This document shows, in pieces, positions 43,117-51,221 of a stretch of 64,000 bases of DNA. Each line of letters begins with the position of its first letter. The stretch's first letter is position 1. The DNA comes from Hominimerdicola alba. Its GTDB lineage: Bacteria; Bacillota; Clostridia; Oscillospirales; Ruminococcaceae. The position numbers were made by a program, and so were the translations under genes. Under the pieces are notes generated by a model. The model saw nothing but the letters and a program-made list of their open reading frames with translations. It searched no databases and was not told the DNA's origin. The stretch is taken from positions 62,001 to 126,000 of the forward strand of contig NZ_FOAT01000004.1 of NCBI RefSeq assembly GCF_900109655.1, written 5' to 3'.

Positions 43117-43145
43117 TTGTACTTTTTTATGGATTATGCTATAAT
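43117..43145 (+). promoter_or_regulatory. promoter of cdaA-cdaR
   Basis: TTGTAC, 17 bases, TATAAT, about 48 bases before the ATG at 43193. Confidence 0.78.
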
Positions 43146-43192
43146 ATTAAAGAATGTAGAGTTCATTTACTTTTTTGCAAAGGGTGTGGAAT

Positions 43193-44074
43193 ATGCTTCA
43201 GACAATACAAGAGACCTTGAATTCAATATGGGGCGTGTTTCTCAATATACGTATTAACGATATTGTTGACATAATCATACTTTATTTTCTTATATACAAC
43301 GGCATCAAGCTTATCCGTGAGACAAGGGCACAGCAGCTGACAAAAGGTATCGCGGTGCTGCTTGGCTGCTATGCGATAGCTTATCTGTTCAATCTGAACA
43401 CTATGCGCTTTCTGCTGAAACTGTGTTTTCAGTGGGGCTTTCTTGCTCTTATCATACTTTTCCAGCCTGAACTTCGGCGTATGCTGGAAAAAGTCGGACG
43501 TACCAAGATAGCTGAACTCAGTTTTCTGAATCCGCAGGACGCTACCTCGGACGAGATGAAGTGGAGCAGTGCAATAGATGCTATCTGCGATGCGGCACAG
43601 AATCTTTCATCAAGCAAGACGGGTGCGCTGATAATCTGCGAGCGCAAGACAAAGCTTGGCGAACAGATAGCTACGGGTACTGTGCTGAACTGTACGCCAT
43701 CCGTTGCTGTATTCGGAAATATTTTTTACCCCAATACCCCGCTGCATGACGGCGCGGTGATAGTCAGGGACGGTATAATACTTGCGGCGGGCTGTTTTCT
43801 GCCAAGGCCGCAGAAAGACGAGCTGATAAACAAGCAGCTGGGTTCAAGACACAGAGCTGCTATCGGCATGAGCGAGAACTCGGACGCACTGGTAATAGTC
43901 GTATCCGAGGAAACAGGTGCTATATCGGTGGCTGAGAACGGCGAGCTTACAAGAGGATATTCAAAGGAATCCCTCAAAAAGCTGCTGACTTCCTCGCTGA
44001 TAACCGATAAGGAAGGCAGCTCGGGCAAAGAAAAATCTTTAGCAGGAAGGGTGTTCTCAAGATGGAAGAAGTAA
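43193..44074 (+). CDS. cdaA: diadenylate cyclase CdaA
   Basis: Membrane enzyme that makes the second messenger c-di-AMP from ATP. The 293-residue protein has three N-terminal membrane helices, then the DAC domain. The catalytic 'LHDGAVIV' (DGA) and 'LGSRHRAAIGMSE' (RHR) motifs are intact. The ATG at 43193 follows AAAGGGTG. The next gene, cdaR, overlaps it by 13 bases. This cdaA-cdaR order is conserved in Firmicutes, often followed by glmM, which is absent here. Confidence 0.96.
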   Translation: MLQTIQETLNSIWGVFLNIRINDIVDIIILYFLIYNGIKLIRETRAQQLTKGIAVLLGCYAIAYLFNLNTMRFLLKLCFQWGFLALIILFQPELRRMLEKVGRTKIAELSFLNPQDATSDEMKWSSAIDAICDAAQNLSSSKTGALIICERKTKLGEQIATGTVLNCTPSVAVFGNIFYPNTPLHDGAVIVRDGIILAAGCFLPRPQKDELINKQLGSRHRAAIGMSENSDALVIVVSEETGAISVAENGELTRGYSKESLKKLLTSSLITDKEGSSGKEKSLAGRVFSRWKK

Positions 44075-45408
44075 AAGAAAACACCAAGAACACTCCGATA
44101 TCCAAGAAGATAAAGAACATCAAGGACAAGGGCACAGACTTTTCCCTTAGGATACTGGCTTTTATCATCGCGGTGATAAGCTGGTTCATAATGTCCATAA
44201 CTCAGTTCCCGACCATAAATAAGACCATCTCGGGAGTTCATGTGGATTTCAATATGGACGGCACGGCGGCTGAGGAAAAAGGTCTGGAGGCACTGAATTA
44301 CAAGGATATCACTGTTGATGTTGAGATCAAGGGCATGAACTATGAGATAGGAACGTATACGGAAAACGATCTTAGCGCCACGGTGAATCTTAAAGATGTT
44401 ACCAAAGAAGGCACTTACCTGCTGGATATCGATGTGAGGAGCAATCATACCACGGACAGATGCACGATAGTTTCGGTAACGCCTGACACCATTAAAGTGG
44501 ATTTTGACAGGATAACTCAGAAGACTATCGAGGTAACCGCGGAAGCTCCGCTGGTTTCGGCGGAAGAAGGCTATACTCTTAACAAGACCTCGGTGACACC
44601 TGAGGAAATAACTATCAGCGGTCCCAAAAACGAGCTTGACAAGATAGACAGAGTATCGGCAAGGATATCGAAATCCAAAAAGCTTTCGGAGGATTCTTCG
44701 ATGCAGGCTGAGGAACTGGTATTCTACGATGCTGACAGCAACAAACTGGACAGCTCGAAATTCACTGCAAACAGTGCTTCGGACTACAGTGTAAAGTTCG
44801 AGATATACAAAAAGAAAGTGCTGAAACTGTCGGTAAATATCACAGGTGCGCCTGATGGATTTGATGTATCTTCGCTGCCTATGAAGCTCTCTGAGGACAA
44901 GATCTCGGTGATAACGCCCCATCTGGACGATCCCGATGAGGAAGATCTTGAACTTGGTGATATCCCTCTGAGCAGCATTGACCTCAAAAGGGCATTCTCA
45001 TTCAAGATACCTCAGAAGAACAAGGGCGAGGTCAATATGAGCGGCACTGATTCCGTAATCGTCAGCTTCGACAAAGAGGGTTACAGCTCAGCAACATTCA
45101 CCCTTGATTCAGAGAATATAGAGCTTGTGGGAACTCCTACTGTATTCATCAGCGAGATCGACAACGAAAAGCTGCCGAATGTGGTGCTTTACGGGCCCAC
45201 AGAGGTGATCGAGAGCATGACGGACGAAGATATCCACGCAAAGGTATCACTCAGTGATATAAAGGAGATAGGTTCCTACACCAAGGAAGCAACTATTTAT
45301 GCAAAGGGTAAAAAGAACGTCTGGTGCTTCGGCACAAACGAGGTTCAGATCACGGTATCCAAACCAAAGACAGACGACAGCAGTTCTTCTGACTCTGAGC
45401 TCTCATAA
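44062..45408 (+). CDS. cdaR: CdaR, YbbR-domain regulator of diadenylate cyclase
   Basis: A 448-residue protein with a short cytoplasmic N-terminus, one membrane helix (about 29-50) and repeated YbbR domains outside the cell ('YTLNKTSVTPEEITISGPKNELDKI' is characteristic). It binds and modulates CdaA. Translation is coupled: its ATG lies inside the cdaA end. The tail is Ser/Asp-rich ('SSSSDSELS'). Confidence 0.93.
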   Translation: MEEVKENTKNTPISKKIKNIKDKGTDFSLRILAFIIAVISWFIMSITQFPTINKTISGVHVDFNMDGTAAEEKGLEALNYKDITVDVEIKGMNYEIGTYTENDLSATVNLKDVTKEGTYLLDIDVRSNHTTDRCTIVSVTPDTIKVDFDRITQKTIEVTAEAPLVSAEEGYTLNKTSVTPEEITISGPKNELDKIDRVSARISKSKKLSEDSSMQAEELVFYDADSNKLDSSKFTANSASDYSVKFEIYKKKVLKLSVNITGAPDGFDVSSLPMKLSEDKISVITPHLDDPDEEDLELGDIPLSSIDLKRAFSFKIPQKNKGEVNMSGTDSVIVSFDKEGYSSATFTLDSENIELVGTPTVFISEIDNEKLPNVVLYGPTEVIESMTDEDIHAKVSLSDIKEIGSYTKEATIYAKGKKNVWCFGTNEVQITVSKPKTDDSSSSDSELS

Positions 45409-45421
45409 AAAAATTATAAAC

Positions 45422-45457
45422 AGCGGTTCGGCGCGGAAGATGTCGGACCGCTTTTTT
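45422..45457 (+). terminator. terminator after cdaR, abutting the next ribosome binding site
   Basis: AGCGGTTCG / CGGACCGCT stem (45422-45430 with 45444-45452), then TTTTTT followed directly by GGAGG of the next gene. Confidence 0.82.
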
Positions 45458-45469
45458 GGAGGTACAGCA

Positions 45470-47059
45470 ATGCCTGTTATTGTAAATCAGATAAGTTCCG
45501 CACTGGGGACAGATGAGAAAAGCGTCATAGAAACGGCAAGGAAAAAGCTTGGGATAGCACCCTCTGCCATACGCGGAGCGCATATATACAAGACCTCTCT
45601 CGATGCGAGAAAGAGGGGGAATATCCACTATGTACATTCGGTGATATTCACACTTGGCAGCAGTGATGAGGAAAAGCGACTGGCAGAAAAGGACATATCT
45701 TTCACCTATGCCGCGCCTGCGGGGTTCTCGCCTGTGATATCAAAAAACAAAGTCAAGGGACGTGTGGTCATCGCCGGATTCGGTCCTGCGGGAATGTTCT
45801 GCGGACTGGCGCTGTCGGAACAGGGATATCGCCCTATTATACTGGAACGCGGCGAATGCATCGAAGACCGTGTTGCTTCGGTGGAAAATTTCATGAGCAC
45901 GGGTATACTAAATGAGGAATCGAACATACAGTTCGGCGAGGGCGGCGCAGGAACCTTCTCGGACGGAAAACTCACAACACGAATAAAAGACCCGCTTTGC
46001 AGATACGTGCTGGAGAGAATGGTGGGATTCGGTGCGCCGGAAGAGATACTCACAAAGGCAAAGCCCCACATCGGCACGGACAGGCTGAGAGGAGTTGTTA
46101 AGGCGATAAGAGAGCGTATTATCGAACTTGGAGGCGAGATAAGATTCGGAACGATGCTGGAAGATATCGAACTGAACGGCAGACAGGTTGAGGCTGTGCG
46201 CTTCAACGGCGGAAGAGAAGAAGTCTCTGCGGTGGTACTGGCGATAGGACATTCAGCACGAAACACCTTTGAGATGCTGCACAGGAAAGGCATTTTCCTT
46301 GAAGCAAAGCCTTTCTCAGTAGGTGCGAGAATTGAGCACAGACAGACTGAAGTAGACAAAAGTCTTTACGGCGAGTATGCAGGAAGTCCCATGCTGCCAA
46401 AGGGTGAATATCAGCTTTCACACCGCGACGGCAGCGGTCGGGCGGCTTACACTTTCTGTATGTGCCCTGGGGGTACGGTCGTTCCAGCGGCTTCGGAGAA
46501 CGGCGGAACTGTCACCAACGGAATGAGCGTATTCGCCCGTGATGGCAAAAATGCGAATTCTGCACTGGTGGTATCTGTCACTCCCGATGATTTCGGCAGC
46601 AAGCCGCTTGACGGTATGTACTTTGCTAGGGAGATAGAGCAGAAAGCTTACAATTGCACAGGCAGCTATAAGGCTTGCGCTTCAAGCGTAAAAGGATTCC
46701 TTGATGGCAAAGCTGACCTTGACACGGATATCGAGCCCAGCTATTCACTTGGGGTGACTGCGGTGGATTATGAGAAGATCTTCCCCAAGCAGGTGACGGA
46801 TATGATGCGCACGGGACTGAAAGTTTTTTCTCGTAAAATGAAGTGCTTCGGGGACGGAAAGGCACTGCTCTGCGCACCCGAAACGAGAACAAGTTCACCT
46901 GTGCGGATAACAAGAGACGGCGAAAGCATGACTTCCCTTTCCTGCGATAATCTCTATCCCTGCGGCGAGGGTGCGGGTTATGCAGGTGGAATAATGAGCG
47001 CGGCGGTCGATGGTCTTAACACGGCGCTGAAGATAATGGCTGAGATAGCACCTGATTAA
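45470..47059 (+). CDS. FAD-dependent oxidoreductase (COG2509 type)
   Basis: A 529-residue flavoprotein. After an N-terminal domain of about 95 residues comes the dinucleotide-binding motif 'VVIAGFGPAGMFCGLALSEQG', then 'ILERGECIEDR' and 'NIQFGEGGAGTFSDGKL'. The C-terminal 'GEGAGYAGGIMSAAVDGL' closes the FAD site. The family is widespread in Clostridia; its substrate is unknown. The ATG at 45470 follows GGAGG; the upstream in-frame extension overlaps cdaR and is discounted. Confidence 0.9.
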   Translation: MPVIVNQISSALGTDEKSVIETARKKLGIAPSAIRGAHIYKTSLDARKRGNIHYVHSVIFTLGSSDEEKRLAEKDISFTYAAPAGFSPVISKNKVKGRVVIAGFGPAGMFCGLALSEQGYRPIILERGECIEDRVASVENFMSTGILNEESNIQFGEGGAGTFSDGKLTTRIKDPLCRYVLERMVGFGAPEEILTKAKPHIGTDRLRGVVKAIRERIIELGGEIRFGTMLEDIELNGRQVEAVRFNGGREEVSAVVLAIGHSARNTFEMLHRKGIFLEAKPFSVGARIEHRQTEVDKSLYGEYAGSPMLPKGEYQLSHRDGSGRAAYTFCMCPGGTVVPAASENGGTVTNGMSVFARDGKNANSALVVSVTPDDFGSKPLDGMYFAREIEQKAYNCTGSYKACASSVKGFLDGKADLDTDIEPSYSLGVTAVDYEKIFPKQVTDMMRTGLKVFSRKMKCFGDGKALLCAPETRTSSPVRITRDGESMTSLSCDNLYPCGEGAGYAGGIMSAAVDGLNTALKIMAEIAPD

Positions 47060-47069
47060 CGGAGGCAGT

Positions 47070-47627
47070 ATGACACCAAAAGATTATCTTAAAATACTGC
47101 ACACCGCAGAAAAATTGAAAGACACCACAAGGCACTGCACAACTTCAGGCAGACGTATCGAAAGTGTTGCAGAACACAGCTGGCGACTCGCGCTGATGTC
47201 GCTGATGCTTCATGGAGAATTTCCCGAAGCTGACATAAACAAGCTGACCGCCATGTGTTTAATTCACGATCTTGGCGAATGTTTTACGGGTGACATACCC
47301 ACATTCATTAAGACTGATAAAGACAGAGAAAATGAGGACAGATTGCTTTCAGAATGGGTTGATTCTCTTCCTGCTGATATTTCTTGTGAATTCAAAGCAT
47401 TATATCAAGAAATGGAAGAACAGAAAACAGTTGAAGCAAAACTGTTCAAGGCACTTGACAAGCTTGAAGCCCTTATACAGCACAACGAATCGCCCCTTGA
47501 CACATGGTCTGAAAATGAACGTGAATTAAATCTGACTTACGGTGCTGATGCGGCGGCTTTCTCGGAATGGTTAACTGAACTCAGAAAAGAGATACTTGAC
47601 GAAACTCTTGATAAACTCAGAAAATAA
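47070..47627 (+). CDS. HD-domain phosphohydrolase (YfbR/HDDC2-like)
   Basis: A 185-residue HD-superfamily hydrolase, probably a 5'-deoxynucleotidase by similarity to the YfbR/HDDC2 group. Metal ligands: H in 'VAEHSWRLALMS', the HD pair in 'CLIHDLGECFTGDIP', and D in 'ALDKLEALIQ'. It follows the FAD gene by ten bases and is likely co-transcribed. GGAGG precedes the ATG. Confidence 0.88.
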   Translation: MTPKDYLKILHTAEKLKDTTRHCTTSGRRIESVAEHSWRLALMSLMLHGEFPEADINKLTAMCLIHDLGECFTGDIPTFIKTDKDRENEDRLLSEWVDSLPADISCEFKALYQEMEEQKTVEAKLFKALDKLEALIQHNESPLDTWSENERELNLTYGADAAAFSEWLTELRKEILDETLDKLRK

Positions 47628-47629
47628 AA

Positions 47630-47662
47630 ACGGCGGGGCATTACTGCTCCGCCGCGGGTTTT
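47630..47662. terminator. terminator between convergent HD and DtxR-type genes
   Basis: GGCGG-GGC...GCTCCGCC hairpin, followed by GCGGGTTTTATT on the plus side. Confidence 0.7.
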
Positions 47663-47670
47663 ATTGGTCA

Positions 47671-48048
47671 TTAGTCCACAAGACCTTTATCTTTTATAAA
47701 CTTCTTGATTGCCGCATAGGTCTCATCGCTGAGGATATGTTCAACGCGGCAGGCATCCTTGGAAGCAGTAGCTTCGCTTACGCCCAGTGAAACGAACAGC
47801 TTGGAAAACAGCTTATGGCGCTCATACATTTTCTCAGCTATCTCCATACCTTTTTCTGTAAGTGTGATGTAGCCGTCCTTATCAACTGTAATATATCCGT
47901 TCTCGCGAAGATTTTTCATGGCAATGCTGACGCTGGGCTTGGAAAATTCAAGCTCGTTGACTATATCGATGCTTCTTACATCGCCCTTGCGTTCACTGAT
48001 CATGAGTATGCTTTCAAGATAATTCTCGGCAGATTCCTGTATTTTCAA
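47671..48048 (-). CDS. DtxR/MntR-family metal-dependent regulator
   Basis: A 125-residue winged-helix repressor with a short dimerisation domain and no SH3-like C-terminal domain, so nearer MntR than DtxR in size. Features: 'ESAENYLESILMISERKGDVRSIDIVNELEFSKPSVSIAMKNL' (helix-turn-helix) and the metal-site region 'YERHKLFSKLFVSLGV...DACRVEHILSDE'. It starts with TTG at 48048, seven bases after GGAGG; an upstream ATG frame has no such site. The controlled metal is probably Mn or Fe, but no transporter is adjacent. Confidence 0.88.
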   Translation of the reverse strand: MKIQESAENYLESILMISERKGDVRSIDIVNELEFSKPSVSIAMKNLRENGYITVDKDGYITLTEKGMEIAEKMYERHKLFSKLFVSLGVSEATASKDACRVEHILSDETYAAIKKFIKDKGLVD

Positions 48049-48082
48049 AGCTGCACCTCCGTTGTAATTAATTATATCATAT

Positions 48083-48111
48083 ATCATAACACATTTTTTC
48101 AATTTTTGCAA
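48083..48111 (-). promoter_or_regulatory. promoter of the DtxR-type gene
   Basis: Minus strand: TTGCAA, 17 bases, TATGAT, about 35 bases before the TTG start. Confidence 0.6.
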
Positions 48112-48187
48112 GTGGTACAAAAGAAATATTTGGAAGCAGGTGTCTGCGGGGATATTTCTGACTTAAAATATGCTATAAAACCAATGT

Positions 48188-48228
48188 CCCAAAGTGTTAA
48201 CTGCACTTTGGGACATTGGTTTTTATTC
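48188..48228 (-). terminator. terminator of the 48244-48934 genes
   Basis: TCCCAAAGTG...CACTTTGGGA perfect stem. On the plus side GGTTTTTATT follows. The stem is symmetrical and can act in both directions. Confidence 0.8.
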
Positions 48229-48243
48229 GTATTCTTTCGCAGA

Positions 48244-48606
48244 TCACGGCTTATCCTCGGATACAATATGCATATCCGGGTCATCGAGATCATGTGAAAC
48301 ATCATATACCGCTTTTTCCCATAGGTCAAGGCGGGCGTTATTTTCCATATCGGTAAGTATCTGACCTATCTCATCGATGTAACCGATGGCAAGGTAGTCT
48401 TTCAGGAATTGTATACCGATTTGATACGGGTCGTCTGGTTCTGATATCTTTTCAATAGCTTTATCCCAGTAATCAGCATAAGCGAGATCGGCTGGACTGC
48501 CCAGACTCATTCCGCCAAGCATCCCACCCAGCCAGTCGTGTTCTTCTGCGTTCCAGATGTTTTCAAGATAGCGAAAGAAAATTCGGTAGCCGAGAGTATT
48601 TTTCAT
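48244..48606 (-). CDS. hypothetical acidic protein
   Basis: A 120-residue soluble, acidic protein, MKNTLGYRIFFRYLENIWNAEE..., with a glycine-rich 'WLGGMLGGMSLGSPAD' segment. No family recognised. AAAGGAG lies upstream. It begins 16 bases after the membrane protein gene at 48623 and is likely in one transcript with it. Small acidic proteins of this kind often turn out to be immunity proteins, but no partner toxin is seen here. Confidence 0.68.
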   Translation of the reverse strand: MKNTLGYRIFFRYLENIWNAEEHDWLGGMLGGMSLGSPADLAYADYWDKAIEKISEPDDPYQIGIQFLKDYLAIGYIDEIGQILTDMENNARLDLWEKAVYDVSHDLDDPDMHIVSEDKP

Positions 48607-48622
48607 TGAGATCTGTTCTCCT

Positions 48623-48934
48623 TTATGATACGATTTGGGTAAATGCCAGATACAGATATGGGCAGAAAGTCATTACTATATTATAGATAAACAGCTTGTT
48701 CCCGATTTGGATATGATGTTTTGTTCTCTCGTTTTTGAAGAAGAAAACATTGCAGATCATGCTCAGAATGATGTGAACAATACCTACAACAATCAGCGCA
48801 CGATGCAACTTCAGGTCTTGAAATTTTCCGAAAACATTTGTAATATCATACATTATAATAATGAACCAGCCAAGCAGGTCATTAAGCAAAAATGCGATGA
48901 TATCTATCGCGGTGATGGCTTTGCTGTTCTTCAT
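48623..48934 (-). CDS. small membrane protein, unknown function
   Basis: A 103-residue protein with three predicted membrane segments (about 8-28, 43-65 and 80-100). The pattern of a short 'FKNERTKHH' loop between helices resembles small PLDc_N-like membrane proteins. AGGAG precedes the ATG. A consensus promoter lies at 48974. Confidence 0.7.
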   Translation of the reverse strand: MKNSKAITAIDIIAFLLNDLLGWFIIIMYDITNVFGKFQDLKLHRALIVVGIVHIILSMICNVFFFKNERTKHHIQIGNKLFIYNIVMTFCPYLYLAFTQIVS

Positions 48935-48973
48935 TTTTTGTACCGCTCCTCTTTACGATTTTTGTTAGAATTT

Positions 48974-49002
48974 ATTATATCACAACGGTGCAGAACTGTC
49001 AA
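48974..49002 (-). promoter_or_regulatory. promoter of the 48934-48244 pair
   Basis: Minus strand: TTGACA, 17 bases, TATAAT. Confidence 0.85.
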
Positions 49003-49004
49003 CA

Positions 49005-49047
49005 AAAAAGCCATAGTACTTCTGACAAACAGTCGAAATATGGCTTG
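49005..49047 (-). terminator. terminator after the Xre-membrane protein pair
   Basis: On the minus strand, AAGCCATA...TATGGCTT stem followed by TTTTG, just past the stop of the 85-residue gene. Confidence 0.75.
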
Positions 49048-49059
49048 AATTTTTTATTT

Positions 49060-49317
49060 TCAGTTTCTTTTCAGTGTGCCTGTGAACATTTTAGCCGAAC
49101 GTATCAACATGGTCACGCCCATAACCGAGCAAACCGAGCCGATGGCTATGGAATGTTTCAGGATAACATAGATGCCTGCTGCTATCACAAAGATGCTTAC
49201 TGCTATGCAGAGCATAAAAAATCCTGCACGGAGGATAACTCTTATCGGGCGCGGAACATATCTGCTGTTAAGAAAACCGATAACAAATTCTTCTGCTATA
49301 TCTATGATGAAATCCAT
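49060..49317 (-). CDS. small membrane protein downstream of the Xre regulator
   Basis: An 85-residue protein with two membrane segments (about 28-52 and 54-72) and a basic end. No known family. It starts 26 bases after the regulator gene and is probably co-transcribed, so it may belong to the same circuit. A GGAG site precedes the ATG. Confidence 0.72.
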   Translation of the reverse strand: MDFIIDIAEEFVIGFLNSRYVPRPIRVILRAGFFMLCIAVSIFVIAAGIYVILKHSIAIGSVCSVMGVTMLIRSAKMFTGTLKRN

Positions 49318-49343
49318 AATGTTGTTCTCCTTTATCTGTCATG

Positions 49344-49871
49344 TCAGATAAGGCTGCTGTAATATGCGCTGAGCTTTGCAGCGGCTTTTTTTATAAGTTG
49401 TTCAGCCTTATCGTGAGCGTTGATATCTGCAAAGATCCCTTGGGCTGAAAGCTCCTGTGCCTGCTTGGCAAGTTCTACTGCCCGCTGGAATGCGTTTATA
49501 TCGTCATTCTCCGTAAGCTGTTCTGCCAGATGCAGGCAGGCTCTTGCTTTAAGTGCGGTGAACTCATCAATGTAGCCGTGGGGCGGTTCAGCCTTTACTA
49601 TCTCCTCATAAACGCCTGCGGCGTAGAGGTTCCTGAGTTCGATATACCCCATCATACCGGCATCTGCCGCAGGGGTGGTATCGTAGGCTTCAAGCTGTAT
49701 ATCAAGCACTTTGCAGAGATATTCAAGGGTCTTCACTGAGGGCATTGCACTGCCGCTCTCTATCTGGCTGAGCATATTTCTGGTTATGAAATCGCCCACC
49801 ACTTCATTCTGTGTCATTTTCTTGGCGAGGCGGGCTTCCTTTATAATACGTCCTATATTTTTAGCGTCCAT
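49344..49871 (-). CDS. Xre-family transcriptional regulator
   Basis: A 175-residue regulator with an N-terminal Cro/CI helix-turn-helix ('IGRIIKEARLAKKMTQNEVVGDFITRNMLSQIESGSAMPSVKTL'), followed by a helical TPR-like region (about 75-170) that could sense a ligand or bind a partner. AGGAGG precedes the ATG. It is divergent from the NfeD/flotillin genes across a 295-base region full of ATTTAC-like sites, which it probably binds. Confidence 0.9.
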   Translation of the reverse strand: MDAKNIGRIIKEARLAKKMTQNEVVGDFITRNMLSQIESGSAMPSVKTLEYLCKVLDIQLEAYDTTPAADAGMMGYIELRNLYAAGVYEEIVKAEPPHGYIDEFTALKARACLHLAEQLTENDDINAFQRAVELAKQAQELSAQGIFADINAHDKAEQLIKKAAAKLSAYYSSLI

Positions 49872-49882
49872 TTGTTAGCCTC

Positions 49883-50152
49883 CTTTACGTGTCAATTTCA
49901 TTTACATATAATATATCACACTTTTTGCAAAATTGCAATAGCTTTACAGAAATTTAACATATACATTTACCTCATAGGGTTATGTGATTTACGCAAAAGG
50001 TAAATGCAGAATGTTTTTCTATATAATAAAGGTATTATATATTATAATAAATCGATTCTGTAAAAATTTTTTTGAAAAACCCCTTGACAAAGTAAATGGT
50101 TTGGTGTATAATTAGGTAAATTAAATTTACAGCACATATTTACCTACGTAAA
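49883..50152. promoter_or_regulatory. divergent control region with repeated ATTTAC/GTAAAT sites
   Basis: At least four spaced elements. CATTTAC is at 49899-49905 and 49964-49970. ATTTAC-N7-GTAAAT is at 49987-50005, and GTAAATG at 50092-50098, inside the promoter spacer. A perfect palindrome GTAAATTAAATTTAC is at 50116-50130, just after the -10. TTTAC-N4-GTAAA is at 50139-50152, next to the ribosome binding site. The number and position suggest repression by the divergent Xre protein. Confidence 0.65.
50084..50112 (+). promoter_or_regulatory. promoter of the NfeD-like/flotillin operon
   Basis: TTGACA, 17 bases, TATAAT. The operator-like sites lie within the spacer and just downstream of the -10. 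Confidence 0.88.
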
Positions 50153-50166
50153 AGGAGGCGGGAAAT

Positions 50167-50919
50167 ATGATGGAAAGATTTGATATCTGGTGGAACGGGC
50201 TCAGCGGACTGCTGAAAGTGCTTTACTGCATCGCCTTTCCCTCAACAATGCTGCTGATACTGCAGACCCTGCTGGCGATGTTCGGTATGCACCACGGCGG
50301 ACACGATGTAAGCGACACTTCCGGACTGGATATGCACACAGATGTGGGCGGACACAGCTTCGATATAGGACACGGCGCCGTTCACGATATAGGCGGACAC
50401 CACGGTTTCGATATCCACGGCGGTCATCATGATATCGACGTACATCACGATATCGATGCACACCACGACGGCGACTTCCACGATCATTCTTATAATGACA
50501 GCGTGACAGACAGCTCGATGCACTTCTTCACTTTACAGACGATAGTTGCTTTCCTGACGGTATTCAGCTGGTCGTCCATAGTGCTGGTAGGTTCAAAGGT
50601 ACCCAGCGTTGCGGCACTGCCTGTTGGAATACTGCTTGGTCTGGGAACGATGGTACTGGTAGCCAAGATGGTTCAGCTTTCAATGAAGCTTGCCGAAAAC
50701 GGCACAGTTGACCTGAGAAACGCCATAGGCGAAAGCGCAACGGTCTATATCCCCTGTCCGCCGAAGAATCAGGGCATGGGCAAGATAACCATGACGCTTC
50801 AGGGACAGATGATGGAGCTGGGAGCTTTCAACGAGGGCGAAGAGATGCTGAAAACAGGCACCAAGGTAGTTGTGGTAGACGTTCGCGGCGACGATGTAAT
50901 AGTAGAAAAAGACGCTTAG
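50167..50919 (+). CDS. NfeD-like (YuaF-type) membrane protein with His-rich loop
   Basis: A 250-residue membrane protein. Membrane helices at about 15-40, 120-140 and 148-170; the C-terminal 75 residues form an OB-fold-like domain ('AIGESATVYIPCPPKNQGMGKITMTLQG...VVVVDVRGDDVIVEKD') as in NfeD/YuaF proteins. These act with flotillins, and one is encoded downstream. Between the first two helices (about residues 41-108) there are 18 histidines and many aspartates ('HHDIDVHHDIDAHHDGD'), predicted outside the cell; metal binding is inferred. AGGAGG lies eight bases before the ATG. Confidence 0.85.
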   Translation: MMERFDIWWNGLSGLLKVLYCIAFPSTMLLILQTLLAMFGMHHGGHDVSDTSGLDMHTDVGGHSFDIGHGAVHDIGGHHGFDIHGGHHDIDVHHDIDAHHDGDFHDHSYNDSVTDSSMHFFTLQTIVAFLTVFSWSSIVLVGSKVPSVAALPVGILLGLGTMVLVAKMVQLSMKLAENGTVDLRNAIGESATVYIPCPPKNQGMGKITMTLQGQMMELGAFNEGEEMLKTGTKVVVVDVRGDDVIVEKDA

Positions 50920-50943
50920 CAGGAAGTATACAAAAGAACTAAA

Positions 50944-51187
50944 GACAAAAGAAGAGACATAAAGACAAAACAAAGAGAGACAAAATTAATTGTGTAGAAC
51001 AAAAGAAAGAAGACAGCAAGACGCTAAAAATAAACAAAAGAAAGAGACATAAAAGAGAGACAAAACAAACTGTGTAGAACAAAAGAAGGAAGACAGCAAG
51101 ACGTAAAAAAGACAAAAGAAAGAGACATAAAAGAGAGACAATATCTTATGTGTAGAACAAAAGAAGGAAGACAGCAAGACGGCTTTT
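50944..51187 (+). repeat. three tandem polypurine repeats of about 78 bases
   Basis: Three copies (about 50944-51031, 51032-51110 and 51111-51187). Each holds AAAGAGACATAAA, then AGAGAGACA, TGTGTAGAACAAAAGAA and GAAGACAGCAAGACG. The plus strand is nearly all A and G. It fills the 300-base gap between the NfeD-like gene and the next gene, without a convincing reading frame. Confidence 0.88.
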
Positions 51188-51221
51188 GATCAAGGTAAAA
51201 AAGAGAGAAGAGGTAATTTGA

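Noticed and set aside
50986-51177. Minus-strand Cys/Phe/Leu-rich frame (63 codons)
   Set aside because: It is the pyrimidine strand of the tandem repeats read in frame; no start signal.
50944-51187. CRISPR-like array
   Set aside because: Repeats are contiguous, about 78 bases long and without unique spacers; no cas genes nearby.
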